The notes beneath the pieces were generated by a model that was given only the letters and a program-made list of their open reading frames with translations, did not search any database and was not told the origin of the DNA. A stretch of DNA of 64,000 nucleotides from Inia geoffrensis (taxonomy: Eukaryota; Chordata; Mammalia; Artiodactyla; Iniidae), in the NCBI GenBank assembly GCA_036417435.1, contig CM070901.1, positions 64,600,501 to 64,664,500 of the forward strand, read 5' to 3'. Numbering within the stretch: the first letter of the stretch is position 1; each line of letters starts with the position of its first letter. Shown in pieces: positions 46,096 through 57,864 of the stretch. Position numbers and translations under genes: made by a program.

Positions 46096-46689
46096 CTGAA
46101 CTGAATTAAAATCACCCTTACTCTGTTCTATCAAATTCCGAATCTTTAATGAAAACCAATTACTGTACTTAAGACAACTAAAGATATAGCTGTTTCTCTA
46201 TTCTACTGTAACAGCTATTTCAATGGACTCTAAATTGACAGTCAGTCCCCAAACTTGGGGTGCATACAGCCTGCTCAGCTGGGACGGTGCAACCTCACTG
46301 ATAGGCCTACTTTCTGGGCTTGCTCTAAAACTTACGACTCAGACATAGAACACTCAGCACCCTCTCCCGTGTTTCCAGGAAAGGCAGAATCTATTTTAGC
46401 TACCTTAATTACTTCTTTACAGATTCCTTGTCTTTGATTTACTCACAGTTAGACCTAGAATCAGGTGTGGATTCCTCTTCATAATGTCAAATTAAAAGTA
46501 CATGCCTATAGTACATTTGAAGTACTGGGTATCCCTTAATAATTGGTGTATCAATGATAATTTTTAAAATTTTATTAGCTATTTCTCTTTTACTTAGTTA
46601 CTAATATGGTTTTCATATCTTTTTTTTCCCTAAAACTTGAACCCTAGTGTTAGTGGATGACATCACTGCATATGGAAAGGCAGCCCAAT
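46096..46689. other. Unassigned stretch
   Basis: No family or exon recognised. Confidence 0.4.
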
Positions 46690-46925
46690 CACAAAAAGGG
46701 TCTTGACCCCGACAGTCTCAGTTCAAATTCTGATCCACCACCTACTATCTGTGAGAATGGGTAATTGCCATACTTCTCTATCTCGGTTTCCTCAACTCTA
46801 ACTGGGGTAATAATGTCCCCACATATGTGCTAGGCTTCTTGTGAAAATGAAAAGAGCTAATTTGTATGTCACATTTAGTATTCTACTTGGCACAATATAT
46901 GCCAGCTATTATTATATTACTTGAT
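46690..46925 (+). repeat. MIR SINE
   Basis: 'tcagttcaaattctgatcca', 'ctatctcggtttcctcaact', 'ttctacttggcacaatatat', 'gccagctattattatattac'. Confidence 0.8.
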
Positions 46926-46989
46926 AGTGAGGAACAAAGGACATCAAAGGGGATTTTGATGAAAAAAAAAATTTTATTTTAATTGCAAA

Positions 46990-47190
46990 ACTAAGTGCTT
47001 ACCATGGACAGATTCTGTGCTATTCATTTTACCTATATTACCTCATCTAACTCACACACCAACTCTGTAACGTAGCTTTTATTACACCCATTTCACAGAT
47101 GAGAAAAGTGAGCCTTGTAGAGGTTAAGAAAATGACCACTTAGCACACAGATAGTAAGTGACAGAACTAGAATTTGTACTCTTGACTGAG
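46990..47190 (-). repeat. MIR SINE, inverted
   Basis: 'ttacctcatctaactcacac', 'tttcacagatgagaaaagtg', 'gaggttaagaaaatgaccac', 'gatagtaagtgacagaacta'. Confidence 0.82.
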
Positions 47191-47268
47191 TCTAAAGCTA
47201 AAATTAAATACAAATTATTCCAAGTCCTTATGTCTCTGTAACTAAAACAAAGGAAAAGAAAACACTTA

Positions 47269-47490
47269 GGGCTTCCCTGGTGGCGCAGTGGTTGAGAGTC
47301 CACCTACCGATGCAGGGGACGTAGGTTCGTGCCCCGGTCCGGGAAGATCCCACATACCGCGGAGTGGCTGGGCCCGTGAGCCATGGCCGCTGAGCCTGCG
47401 CGTCCAGAACCTGTGCTCCGCAACGGGAGAGGCCACAGCAGTGAGAGGCCCGCGTACCACAAAAATAAATAAATAAATAAATAAAATAAA
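47269..47490 (+). mobile_element. CHR-type SINE, short form
   Basis: Head, box B ('aggttcgtgccccggtcc') and an (AAAT)n tail. No perfect TSD is visible. It directly abuts an L1M 3' fragment. Confidence 0.94.
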
Positions 47491-47842
47491 GAAACCATTT
47501 GGATGAATCACAAAATAACTATGCTGAGTGAGAGAAGCCAGACCAACAAAAACTATATACTACATGATTCCATTTATATAAAACTCTGGAAAATGCAAGC
47601 TAATTACACCGACAGAGAACAGATCAATGGTTGCTTGGGGAGGGTATTAGGTGAATGGGGTGGGATGGATGAATCGAAAAGGAAACTTTTGAAGCTGATG
47701 GATATGTTTACTACCTTGATTGTGGTGATGGCATCACTGGTGCATATGTATGTCAAAATTAACCAAATTGTGTATTTCAAATATGTACAGTTTATTATAC
47801 ATCAATTATGCTGAATAAAATAAATTGTTAAATAAAAAAAAG
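47491..47842 (+). repeat. L1M 3' end
   Basis: 'tatgctgagtgagagaagcc', 'tatactacatgattccattt', 'ttgattgtggtgatggcatc', 'cagtttattatacatcaatt' and an A-rich end are typical of L1M 3' ends. Confidence 0.85.
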
Positions 47843-47994
47843 AGCTACGTTTATACCCTCAAAACCAGACAGCTAAACAAAGAATAATTAATCATTATTA
47901 ATAACACAGCCCAGTGTTGGGCAAAAAAGAAACAAATCCCCAAGCATCAGGACCTCTGAGTTCACAGGTGGTATGACAAGATTCCACATAGTTA

Positions 47995-48204
47995 AAAGCC
48001 CAGGCTTTGCTGACGGACCTGGTTCTCATCTCTTTCCTCTTGAACTAGTTGTGTGACTTTTGCAAGTTACTTGGCAAAATCTTAGGTGTTCTCACTTCAG
48101 GTGAAAACTCAGAGGCATTAAATCCTGCATCACAGTGTTGCCGGGAGAATTAAATGAGGTGATGTGCATACACCCCTCAGTGGAGTGTTTGGCTCCTGGT
48201 AACC
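47995..48204 (+). repeat. MIR SINE
   Basis: 'agttgtgtgacttttgcaag', 'ttgccgggagaattaaatga' and 'tggagtgtttggctcctggt' in sense MIR order. Confidence 0.75.
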
Positions 48205-49320
48205 CTGGATCAGTATCTGCCAACTGTTGTGGAGGTGTGTGGAAGGTCTGAGTGAGGCTCCATTGGACTTTGCTGTCCAGGTGGCGTCAGGTCCACAGTG
48301 GAGGTGAGGGGGAGCAGTTATTCTGGGTGTACCCCAAAGGGTGAAGTGACTGTCACCATACAAATGTGTGTCCTGAAAGGTCTGAACACTTGGGGGCTGT
48401 GATCAATCATTGGATCAAGCTTTCCCTCATGCCCTGGAGGGCCCTCGCCATCGTCCTCCAGGTCCCATTCCTGCCCAGAATGCAAAAAGCAAAACACCAG
48501 CTACACCGCTGGGCTCAGGCTTTGTGCTTTTCTACAGAAGCCTTCTGCTTTATTACACTCCTCTGTTACCATAATGTGCTGGCCTGGAGGATAAATGAGA
48601 TAATAAACCCAGAGCCCTGATCACAGGGCCTGGGTCACAAGACGAACTCAATAAATGTTCGTTCTCTGCCCCCTTTCGCCTTATAGATTAGACCTGACTT
48701 CTCAGAAATGCAAATCCTTACGCACTCACCTCGTCTGCTTTCAATATCCCTACACAGGAGCCTTTATACGACCCCCTTAAAGCCACCCAGCATCCCTCTC
48801 CTCGGCTAATTGTCCCACAGAGATCAGGGGCGGGGCAAGTTCAGGGGCGCACATGGAGGCTTGAGCCTCCCAGCAGAAGAGACCGCGCAGGTGCTGAGCT
48901 CTGAGAATGAGGACCTAATTCATCTTAACTGACGTTGCTGCGCCATCCACTTTCAATGACATGGTAGCCGACCCGTTTATCAAGATCAGCATACTACTCT
49001 ATTATTAGGATTATTTAGCATTTACATACACTGGATTTGCAGTGCTTAATAATAATTTATTTATTATTTCATCTAACTCTTCACTAATGGAAAATCCAAG
49101 GGGTTGTCCTGAGTTCACTGACCTACACTCTGGAGACACTTTAGGCCATTTCCAATAGCTTGCCCAAGTCCCGGCTGTAAAATATTTTAATGAAAAACCA
49201 GTTAGTATATATATATATATATATTTTTTTTTTTCCCTTGGCATTTGTAATGTATCTACTGAGATAATACTCTTACTTTACAATAAATAAAAATAAGCAT
49301 TACTATAATAAGTCACTGAA
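48205..49320. other. Mostly unassigned; short MIR 3' end at about 48585-48660
   Basis: 'gaggataaatgagataataa' and 'actcaataaatgttcgttct' mark a MIR 3' end. 48900-49080 is repeat-free and AT-rich. A (TA)n run lies at 49206-49225, followed by T-rich sequence. Confidence 0.45.
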
Positions 49321-49339
49321 GCTATGTCTCTCTAGAACT

Positions 49340-49730
49340 GATATGGAGCTTACAGGTGTGAACCCAGGTGTATGGCAGGCATGGAAATCCACCACTCGCA
49401 TCTCCCTTCAAGGAAGGGCTCATTGCCCAGCCCCGAGGTGTGTGTTAGCTGGCAGCCTCTGGTTGTTAGAGCCTTCATGGTCCACCTCAGACAGGGACTG
49501 AGCATGGCCATGGTCCAAAGGTTGGCCTTTTCTGTCCAACGCAGGACTCATCTAAAAGGCAGGCTTTGTTCCAGAGCTCCTCTTTTTCAGGTGTGAATCA
49601 CTGCTTGATGGCTTCTCTACCCGATCATGCTTCCTTCCCCTTTTCCTTCACAGATGTAACTCTCCAATAAACATTTTTAAGTCCTTACTTCACCTGAGTG
49701 TCTGCTTCCCAGAGAACCAAGCCAGGCAGT
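49340..49730 (+). repeat. Possible unclassified old repeat with a poly-A signal
   Basis: The end, 'ccttcacagatgtaactctcc', AATAAA (49668-49673) and 'gtctgcttcccagagaacca', resembles the 3' part of an interspersed repeat. I cannot name the family. Confidence 0.3.
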
Positions 49731-50020
49731 ATGAACCCAGAGTTTATACTCTGACAATAAGCCATGTCATTTTAGGCAAGTGTCTCTGGACTGTAAATTT
49801 TTCACCACCCTATTGGGATGACTAGCTTTGGTTCTTTCAAAGACCCTTCTATTTCTTCCATCCTATGATACTTATGAACTTACATAGAATGGAATTTGGT
49901 ATAAATTCTGTGCCTTTAGTCTTCATGCAAGGGGGTTTTGTGATGGAGGAGGGTTTTGAGGAGCAAGCTCCAGAGCCACCCATTTTCCTGTCTACAGTAG
50001 CCTATAATGATTCTACCTTT

Positions 50021-50046
50021 CTACTGCACATTAAAATGTGCAGTAG
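50021..50046. repeat. Perfect 26-nt palindrome next to a SINE
   Basis: 12-bp arms CTACTGCACATT (50021-50032) and AATGTGCAGTAG (50035-50046) flank an AA spacer. The SINE starts two bases later. Confidence 0.95.
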
Positions 50047-50047
50047 A

Positions 50048-50261
50048 GGGGCTTCCCTGGTGGCACAGTGGTGGAGAGTCCGCCTGCTGATGCAGGGGAC
50101 ACGGGTTCGTGCCCCGGTCCGGGAAGATCCCTCATGCCCATGGAGCGGCTGCGCCCGTGAGCCATGGCCGCTGAGCCTGCGTGTCCGGAGCCTGTGCTCC
50201 GCAATGGGAGGGGCCACAGCAGTGAGAAGCCCGCATACCGCAAAAAAAAAAAAAAAAAAAA
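50048..50261 (+). mobile_element. CHR-type SINE, short form
   Basis: Complete head, box B ('gggttcgtgccccgg') and an A19 tail. Left flank 'aaatgtgcagtaga' and right flank 'aaatgtgcaacaga' form a TSD with two mismatches. The TSD covers the right arm of the palindrome. Confidence 0.94.
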
Positions 50262-51650
50262 TCCATGGAAATGTGCAACAGAAAGATGATTATAAGTGTG
50301 GATTGATGTGTGTGAAAATTATACTGTAAGAATGTATGTGTATGTGTAAAATATTATAGTTAACATAAAACATGCAAAATGCATATAGTTAAATAAGTAT
50401 CATAATATAGGTGATTTAATACATATACTTACATATATACATGTATTTTATTTAGACATAAAATATCAGTCAAGACAGAGATCTACTGTGACAGAAGATC
50501 TCACAGCAGAGAGAAAATATGTAGAAGGTCTCACTGAAAGATGGGGAAGACAGGACTGCACTCTTAGAAGATCTAATACCTGAGTCTAATGGTCCCTAAA
50601 TCAAACTATACCCAATAGGGATAAGAAAAAGTTTAAAGGAAACACCCCAAAAGTGGACAGCTTCTTGGAAAGTGCACACCTCACAATTCTGGGGGATGCA
50701 GCCCCCCTTATCAGATGCTCAGACTTGTCACCTGCGGAGGTTTGGTTTACAAGCCCAGTATCAGAGCAAAATGTGTGTGCCTGCTCCCTTTATGTCCCTA
50801 TTTCTTTTTTTTTTTACTGTTGCTCTCTAAACAATCTTTGAAAAAAGCCTTGTCTCCACCTTTTCCCTGGATTCCTCAGTGGTCTCAGGTCAAAGGTGTC
50901 TGCCACAAAAGAAACTGTTAAGAAACTTAATTAGGGTTTTTGAAATTAAAAGCCAATAAGAATTTATTTCTGTAGTCATAATTTTTACAAAAGCTGTCAT
51001 TGTAAGGCCTACATGTAAGGTTGTCACTGGACACTGGTCCTGTGAGTCACATATATAAATGGAAGTCTGTAGTTTAAAAGGTAGTACTCCTAAGATTTTA
51101 AAGCATATTCAACAAAGTTTTATGTAAATTCATGGAAGATTGATCTGTAATTAATTAGGATGGGGATATGGGATATTTGAGAGATATTTTGCTGTAGCTC
51201 TTAGAAGCCTGGTGGAAGAAAGTGTACCCCCCAACTCCCAATGAAGAAGACTCAGCAATATTCCTGGGCAAGAGTCTAGACTTAATTCTTTAAACAACCA
51301 TTTCAGAGCAGGTAGTGAAGGAATCTGGGACTTAACAGAGGGCAGCATGAAGCTACCAAAAAGAAGTCACCCCACATTCACATCATTTACTATTTGGTCG
51401 GGGACCCATGGAATAGCACAGAATTACTCTAAGTGCATTTCTTCAGAACAGTGTACAAGATTCTTCTTGTTATTCCTTGGGATCAGGTGGGTACCCTGGG
51501 AAGTAACATGCCAATCACAGGGAAGGAATCATGATACGTGAACCAACCCTCAGGCAAAATCACTCTCAGGTATTTTTCTACAAGACCCTGGACCTGTCCT
51601 GTCCTGTGCAAAATATTAATGGCTTGGATGAAAGCAGCATAGGAGGGTGG
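50262..51650. other. Unassigned stretch
   Basis: No family or exon recognised. AT-rich at 50330-50470. Confidence 0.4.
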
Positions 51651-51654
51651 CTAT

Positions 51655-51852
51655 GTACCTGGCCTTTGGAGTCAGACAGAGCCGGGTTCAAATCCTGACT
51701 CTACTACATACTGGCTGCATATCTTTGGACAAGTTACTTAATCTTTCCAAGTCACAGTGTGCTTAACTATAAAATGGGGACAGCACGCACTTTGTAGAGT
51801 TGGTGAAGGCAGAATGAAATAATGTGATGTGTGAAGCACAGTATCTGTCAGA
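51655..51852 (+). repeat. MIR SINE, copy A of a duplicated pair
   Basis: A full MIR order is present: 'gagccgggttcaaatcctga', 'ctctactacatactggctgc', 'ctttggacaagttacttaat', 'actataaaatggggacagca'. It aligns to 52956-53152 with about 12 differences in 198 positions, far closer than two independent MIR copies should be. Confidence 0.92.
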
Positions 51853-51899
51853 GACGTGCTTCCAAAATGGTACGTCTCTGCTGCACATTGAATACATTG

Positions 51900-52660
51900 T
51901 CTGAGAGTAATGAGCTAATATGCTAGATGACAAAATCAGGATCCAAAAAGGTCTCGCCAGGCTGGACTCAAGGACCAAATCTAATAGGATGGCATTTAAC
52001 AAGGATAAATGTAACGGTACTGCAATTAGGTCTGAATGGCAAGCTGTACACATGCCCAGTGGGGAGATAGGGCTTATCAACAGCACACCTGGAAAAGACT
52101 TGGGGGCATGACGTGACTCTTTGCTCATTAATGGGTCAGTGGGGTGAAGTGGCTGCCGAAAAGCAAATGCAGTCTTAAGCAGTGTAAAGGCAAGCTCATT
52201 GTCTGGAACAAAGGGAGAAACAATGCCTGTCTCCACTGCCCCTCTCTGGGTACTACACTTTAATAGGGGTGGTGATAAGCTGTGCTTTTTTCAAAGACAA
52301 AGAATCAGGATAAGGAGAAGACATAAGCTCCATCAGAGCAAAGAACAGTGGAGGCCAGGGAAGACAAGGGAAACTCAGGACAAGTATTTACAAACATTAG
52401 AAAAGCAGTTATGTACATGATGATAAATCAGAGCTCTGTGGTACAAATTCCTAGCTCCTTCCCTGTTTAAAGTTGCTCAGAGAAGAATGAGGATAAGGGT
52501 GGCATTACAGAAGGGAAGGTTGCTATGCAATATAAAGAAGATACCTCTAACCATCAACGCTATCACAATCAGGGAGGGAGTGAACTCCCCATACCTGGAA
52601 GCATCCAGGCTGAGGTTGCTGGATTACCTGTGAAGGATGTTGTTAAGTGATTAATACACC
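51900..52660 (+). repeat. L3/CR1-type LINE remnant
   Basis: Sense sequence with a CR1/L3 C-terminal flavour. 'atggcatttaacaaggataa' gives a broken frame reading MAFNKDKCN. Then come 'gtggctgccgaaaagcaaat', 'aagcagtgtaaaggcaagct' and 'actacactttaataggggtg', with a 3' part 'ggaagcatccaggctgaggt'. No intact frame. It lies between the two related MIR copies. Confidence 0.7.
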
Positions 52661-52955
52661 CTCTGGAGCAGGGCTCAACCTGCAGCCCACATGCCCCCAG
52701 AAATTGTTTGCAAAGTCCTGTAAGTATGTGCATAAGTTCATTTTTCTCTGGGATTTCTTCAGATCCTTTATGGAACCTGAAACTCTACCCCAAAAAGATT
52801 AAGATGAACTGAGTTGATGCACTGCTGCTTTCAATTTTGGACATCTACTGTATGCTACTAGGCTAGGTACTGGAGACACAGAGATGAGTAAGATATTATC
52901 TATATCCTTATAAAGGGAAACTTTGAGCTTGGTGTGTTCTTTTAAACAAACAAGT

Positions 52956-53152
52956 GTACCTGACCTTTAGAATCAGACAAAGCTGGGTTCAAATCCTGAC
53001 TCTACTACATACTGGTGTATATCTTTGGACAAGTTACTTAATCTTTCTGAGTCACAGTGTGCTTAACTATAAAATGGGGACGGCACGCACTTCGTAGAGT
53101 TGGTGAAGGCAGAATGAAATAATGTGATGTGTAAAGCACAGTATCTGTCAGA
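52956..53152 (+). repeat. MIR SINE, copy B of a duplicated pair
   Basis: Partner of 51655-51852, shifted by about 1301 bp. Identity begins at 'gtacct' and ends at 'tatctgtcaga' in both. Differences are almost all transitions plus one single-base gap. Confidence 0.92.
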
Positions 53153-54539
53153 CAAAATTCCTTATCTGTGCTATGACAGAGAATGATGTACAGAAGAGCA
53201 ACAGGAAAGAGTGGTCCTTTCTTCCTGGGAGGCGGTTCCTTCTGACTCTGTGATTTGGGGATTCCATCGGCCTCCTTCAGCCCTCTTTGGGCAGACGCTA
53301 GGCTCACAGACTCACGAAGGACTCCAGATTGGTGATGGAGATTTGGCAAAGCAACAGACCTCTTGAGAGCCCCAGAAGACTCTGGAAGTAGCTTATCTCC
53401 AGACCTGATCTTTCCCCCAAGATCCATCTTATCTACCTATGATGATGCAGGCTCAGTAGGATGTCCTAAAAAGAGATGTCATGAAATCTGTAGGAATATG
53501 TTTTTGATCACTTCGTGAAAACCCAAATCACCCACTGCCCGGGCCTGTGAGCACAACATTAAACTGCCAACCTGCTTTACATTTACTTACCCACCATGTA
53601 ATGCCTGCTTTATTGAGCCAATAAATTGGAGGCAGTAATATTCATTCACCCATCAAATCTACCTGGCTTCCAAGGTCTGGCTGTCACCCTACAACCTTCT
53701 GAGGTCCCCTCAGGCCCTCTGCCTGCTGAGAGCACCTACTCTCTAAACCCCTGCAGTACCCACTGTGTATTCCTGTCATTAGGCACCGACTGTTTACCAT
53801 TTTGTACTGTCACTTAGCTGGATCCTATGAGTACATTTTGTCTAGTTTTAGACTAGACAACTCTTGCCTGATCATCAGTTCTCCAGGGATGGAGAACCTG
53901 TCTTAAATCCTTCTCCTCTGTCTTCCATTGAGCTTTCCCCGGGACAGCTTATGTCATAGGGGCTCAATTAAATAGGATGGAACAATCATTATAAAACTGG
54001 AGTGTTTTAGATAATCAGCTTGATCTGCCTGACAAGCACGTGTGAAAGAGGAGTGGACGTGGGATTTAAGACCCGCGTAGAGATATAGATGAGTTTTCTA
54101 TACCTCTGATCTGTCTCCACACTCTGAACTAAATAGGAGATGGGGAGTAATATCCTCCTGGTTTCTCATAGTTATCTGTCCAAAGGAACCCTGGACAAGC
54201 AAGAATGTGGAAACGTGCCCTTCCAGTGCTAACACATTTTGATTTAGTTTTGAATTTGTTTGGCTAAAATCACAGACTGTCAGAGCTAAAAAGATGCTAG
54301 AATTCAGAAGTACCAACTCCTCATTTTGAAGGTGATGAAACTAAAGTCGCTCGAAGCAAAGTAATTTTAGGACAAGGATAACTAAAATTACTTGGTTATA
54401 GATCTACTTAGTAGCAAAGTTGAAACTAGGATCTAGATCGTTTGAGTTCCAGATAAGTGCTTCTCTACTTAAATACTCTGGACTCATGTCTGTCCAAGTA
54501 GAAGGTATAGTCCTGACAATGGACTTTGGGGTCCCTTAG
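53153..54539. other. Unassigned, possible L2 and MIR pieces
   Basis: 53640-53975 may be a diverged sense L2 3' part ending 'ggggctcaattaaatagg'. 54255-54450 looks like a very old inverted MIR-like piece ('gtgatgaaactaaagtcgct'). Neither is firm. Confidence 0.4.
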
Positions 54540-55045
54540 TTACTAAACCTACTGCTGTCCCTCTTGGTCTCTCTGCTGCAGGCATGCCGGCCTCTGTGCT
54601 GTTCCTTGAAATGCCAGGCAAGCTCCTGCTTCAGGACCTTTGAACATGCTGTATCTGCCTGGATTGCTTTTGCCCCAGATATCCATGTGGCGTGCTGCCT
54701 CATTGCCTTTAGGTCTTGTTCAAATGTCACCTTCTTAGTGAGGTCTCCCCTAGCCATCCCAATGAAAATGACCTGCTCTACTGCCTGCCCCAGCCAAATA
54801 TTCACTCTCTCCTTTCTCTGCTAACTTTTTAAAAAATTTTTAGCACTTATCACTAACATTTACTAATATTTTACTTATTTATTTTGTCTATGCCTCTCTC
54901 CTTTATTATACTGCGTCCTCTCAGAGGGCAGGATTTTTTTTTTTTTTTTTTTTTTGATCTGCTTCATTTAGTTATCTACCCCTGATATTTAGCACAAGTC
55001 ACGACACATAGAAGGTACTCAGTAAATTCTTGTTAAATGAGTGAT
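54540..55045 (+). repeat. L2 LINE 3' end
   Basis: 'gccggcctctgtgctgttcc', 'caggacctttgaacatgctg', 'gtcttgttcaaatgtcacct', and the terminal 'agaaggtactcagtaaattc'. A run of about 22 T at 54932-54954 sits inside it. Confidence 0.88.
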
Positions 55046-57343
55046 AGCAGTGCTGATCGGGACTGAAGCCAAAGCCCAAGAGTGTTGTTGCAAGATTCAG
55101 GGACATGTGAGCCAATGGCCAGAGAGGTAGTCTTATTCTGGTCCTTGAGTCTTTCCTAGAAACCTGCCGGAGCCACATGAAGCCAAATCTGGGACGTTAT
55201 CCCACCTCTTCCTGGCCTGTTGTAGTTACTCAGGCTCCCTGACAAGCAGGGCAGAAGGAGGCAGATGGATCTCATGGGGTTTTAACCATGGATTTAGAAT
55301 TGTAACCTACAGGTTTTTCAGTGGAGTCAAGCCCTATTGACCACCCAGTCAACTGTCATATAGCATCTAAAGAAACCTCAGCAAGATGAATCTAATGTCT
55401 GGGCTGACTGGAGTAGGGCATCCCTGAGGCGATACTTCGGTTTCGTTAAAGTGAAAGCTCACTATTAATACACACCTGCGACAAGAACCAACATTCAAAC
55501 TGCCAGGGGCTTATTTGCCGACATCCAGGAGAACCCTTGTCATCTGCCAGCGAGGGTCCCAGCCACGCTTAGAGAACCACTGACATGTGTGAGGAAGCAC
55601 TGTGCAGTGTCCAGACAATGGTGAAACCCTTCACCCTCTTGGCACCATCTGAGTCTCAAGATTGTAATTGGCTCTTAGAGGGACTCAAAGGATCTGAGTC
55701 ACGCTCTATACCTGGCTCCCAATTGAGCATCAACTGGGGCAGGAGGATGCCAGCCACACAGACTGTCGGGGGCCTCCGTCTGTGAGCCCAGGCCTTCCAT
55801 AAGAGCTTCTCATTAACTCCCAACCACTGTGGATCCTTTAAGGGCCAAAGAAACCCACAACAGAGAATTTCTTCATACCCAGTGACACAGATCCAGGTGT
55901 TTCCAGGCATATTCCAAGCCAAAGTGTCCTATGGTCCCCCTTTGGTCCCACCCATCCCTTGGACCATGTTACTTGCAGATGAACTAGGTTTCAGAGGTCA
56001 CCTGAGGTGTTGCTGTCCCCGCCTTTCTTACGCTCCACATAGGGCTCCTGTGTTTGGGGTAAGCCTCTAAACTCAGGTCCAAACACCGATTCAGAACAGG
56101 AAGATTTTCCAATAAAGCTTGAACCCTTAACCATGGAATTTGTGCCACCCCTCCCAGCTCCCCGCAGCTGTCAGGATGCAGGGAGGCTGATCCCACTCGG
56201 TCTGGGGGCTCTCAAAGCCCTTCCTGCCCTGGGGAGCTGCTCTGAAACCCGGTTACACCGGGAAAAGGAAGGACAGCTCCGTGTGGACACTGGTTATAAA
56301 AGTGGCCTCCCTCAGAAGTCACCTCCGGCTCTGGCCAAGCGGGAAACCATCAGCCATTTTCTTAAGCTGCCGTCGTACACGAGATGAAATCTACAGCTGG
56401 CTGTGAGACCCTCTCTTCCTTCTCTCTCTCCAGATTCTCTTCTTCCTCCAGCATGAAATGCTTGGGGCCCACCTGAGACCTAACATTTGTCTGTTTTGAG
56501 AATAGATGAGTATTTATTAGAATTAAACAGCTGGGAGCGCTGTGATATTTAGACGGGTATTAGGAGGAGTGTATGAGAAGGAGATAATGCTGGGTCTTTT
56601 TTTCTGTAAACCAGTCTGGGCTTAGTTACTGAGGGGATTTCTTGGGTCTCCTGTGAGAGCCAGATACAGTTAATTTCCTGCGAAAGCTGCGGGCTGGGCT
56701 GCGCTGATATTGCAGTGTTATTTAGAATAGAAAGGTCAGGCCTGAGATTGAATAATCATTGACAAGAAATCCATGGGGGATATGAAGCAGTTGGTAATCA
56801 GTGACTGAAACCTGGCCTAAATCCTCCCCTCCTTCCTTTCCTCCCCGGGAATCTGGCTGATCCCGGGGTTTGTTAATTATTTTTTTCTGCAAAATGTTTC
56901 TTGAACCTCAGAGCTAATGGACAAGCTGTGTGGAGACAGGGAACAGGACAGCTTTCAGGCCACATTCCAGATGCGAGTATCAACCTTACACACTTGATGC
57001 TCTGGCTCTGGGGCCACCCTTTGCCCCGGGCACCTGCGTGTGAATTTTCATATTACAAATGATGGCTTTCTCCTCAGCACCTGGAAGCACTCTGAACATC
57101 AACAGGGCATTTTTCTCTGCCTTGTCTCTGAGACAGTCTGTGTAGCCCAGTCTCGCTGCCTGTCCTGAGTGTGAAGCCAAATGCAGGATGTCGGGAAAGT
57201 GCAAGGGGAATCGGATGGATGTGAGGTAGGAGATAGATGGGTCCCTGGGCCGGACAGCTGGTGTTTGTCACGTGTAGTAAAACTGAAGCTTTGTTCTCAC
57301 CCAGACACTCCAGGGACAAAGCCAGTGGCAGAGCTGAGCTCTG
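55046..57343. other. Repeat-poor stretch, possible conserved non-coding DNA
   Basis: No repeats recognised across 2.3 kb. 56480-56940 has homeodomain-like TTAATTA, GATAAT and TGACAAG words. Short frames have no domain. Confidence 0.35.
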
Positions 57344-57822
57344 CTGAAGTAAAGAGATAAGGTGCCCACTCCTGAGGTCAAGAAAAACCTCCCTGTCTGC
57401 ACATGCGCAGGAAGGCTCCTTGAGGGTCAAAAATGGAGGGGGCACCACCCCATAATAAGTGTGGGCATGCACCCACACACCTCTGGGGTGGGATCCATCT
57501 TAGCGAAAAGTTGCGCACGCATGTTGGGGAGGGTCCTGGGACCAGTCAGGTGTGAAAAAAGAAACGAGATAATTGGCCAACGGTAAATGGAGACCCGGAA
57601 GAACTGTCCTATACAAGGGATTTAAATCACCTTTTTACTGCGCTCCTTCTTAGAGAGGACGCCCATACCCTTTCTCTCTGGGCGTGTATTTCTGCCTTGC
57701 TTCTGTCTTAGATAAACAAACTGCTTCTCTGTGTGCTCTCCCATTCGTTGTGCTGTGTGTCTGATAACAAACTTTGTACCTGTTTTAACAGTTTTTGCCT
57801 CCTTGAAACATTCTTGCTTTCA
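57344..57822 (+). mobile_element. Possible solitary retroviral LTR
   Basis: A TG start (57344), a TATA-like 'ggatttaaatcacc' at about 57618-57631, pyrimidine-rich transcript-start-like sequence, an ATAAAC poly-A-like word near 57713, a GT/T-rich U5-like part and a CA end (57822) give LTR architecture. No TSD, partner LTR or internal region is seen. Family unknown. Confidence 0.4.
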
Positions 57823-57864
57823 AATTGGGGAAAGAGCCAGGGCCACTTTGCCTCTAGCCTCTAG

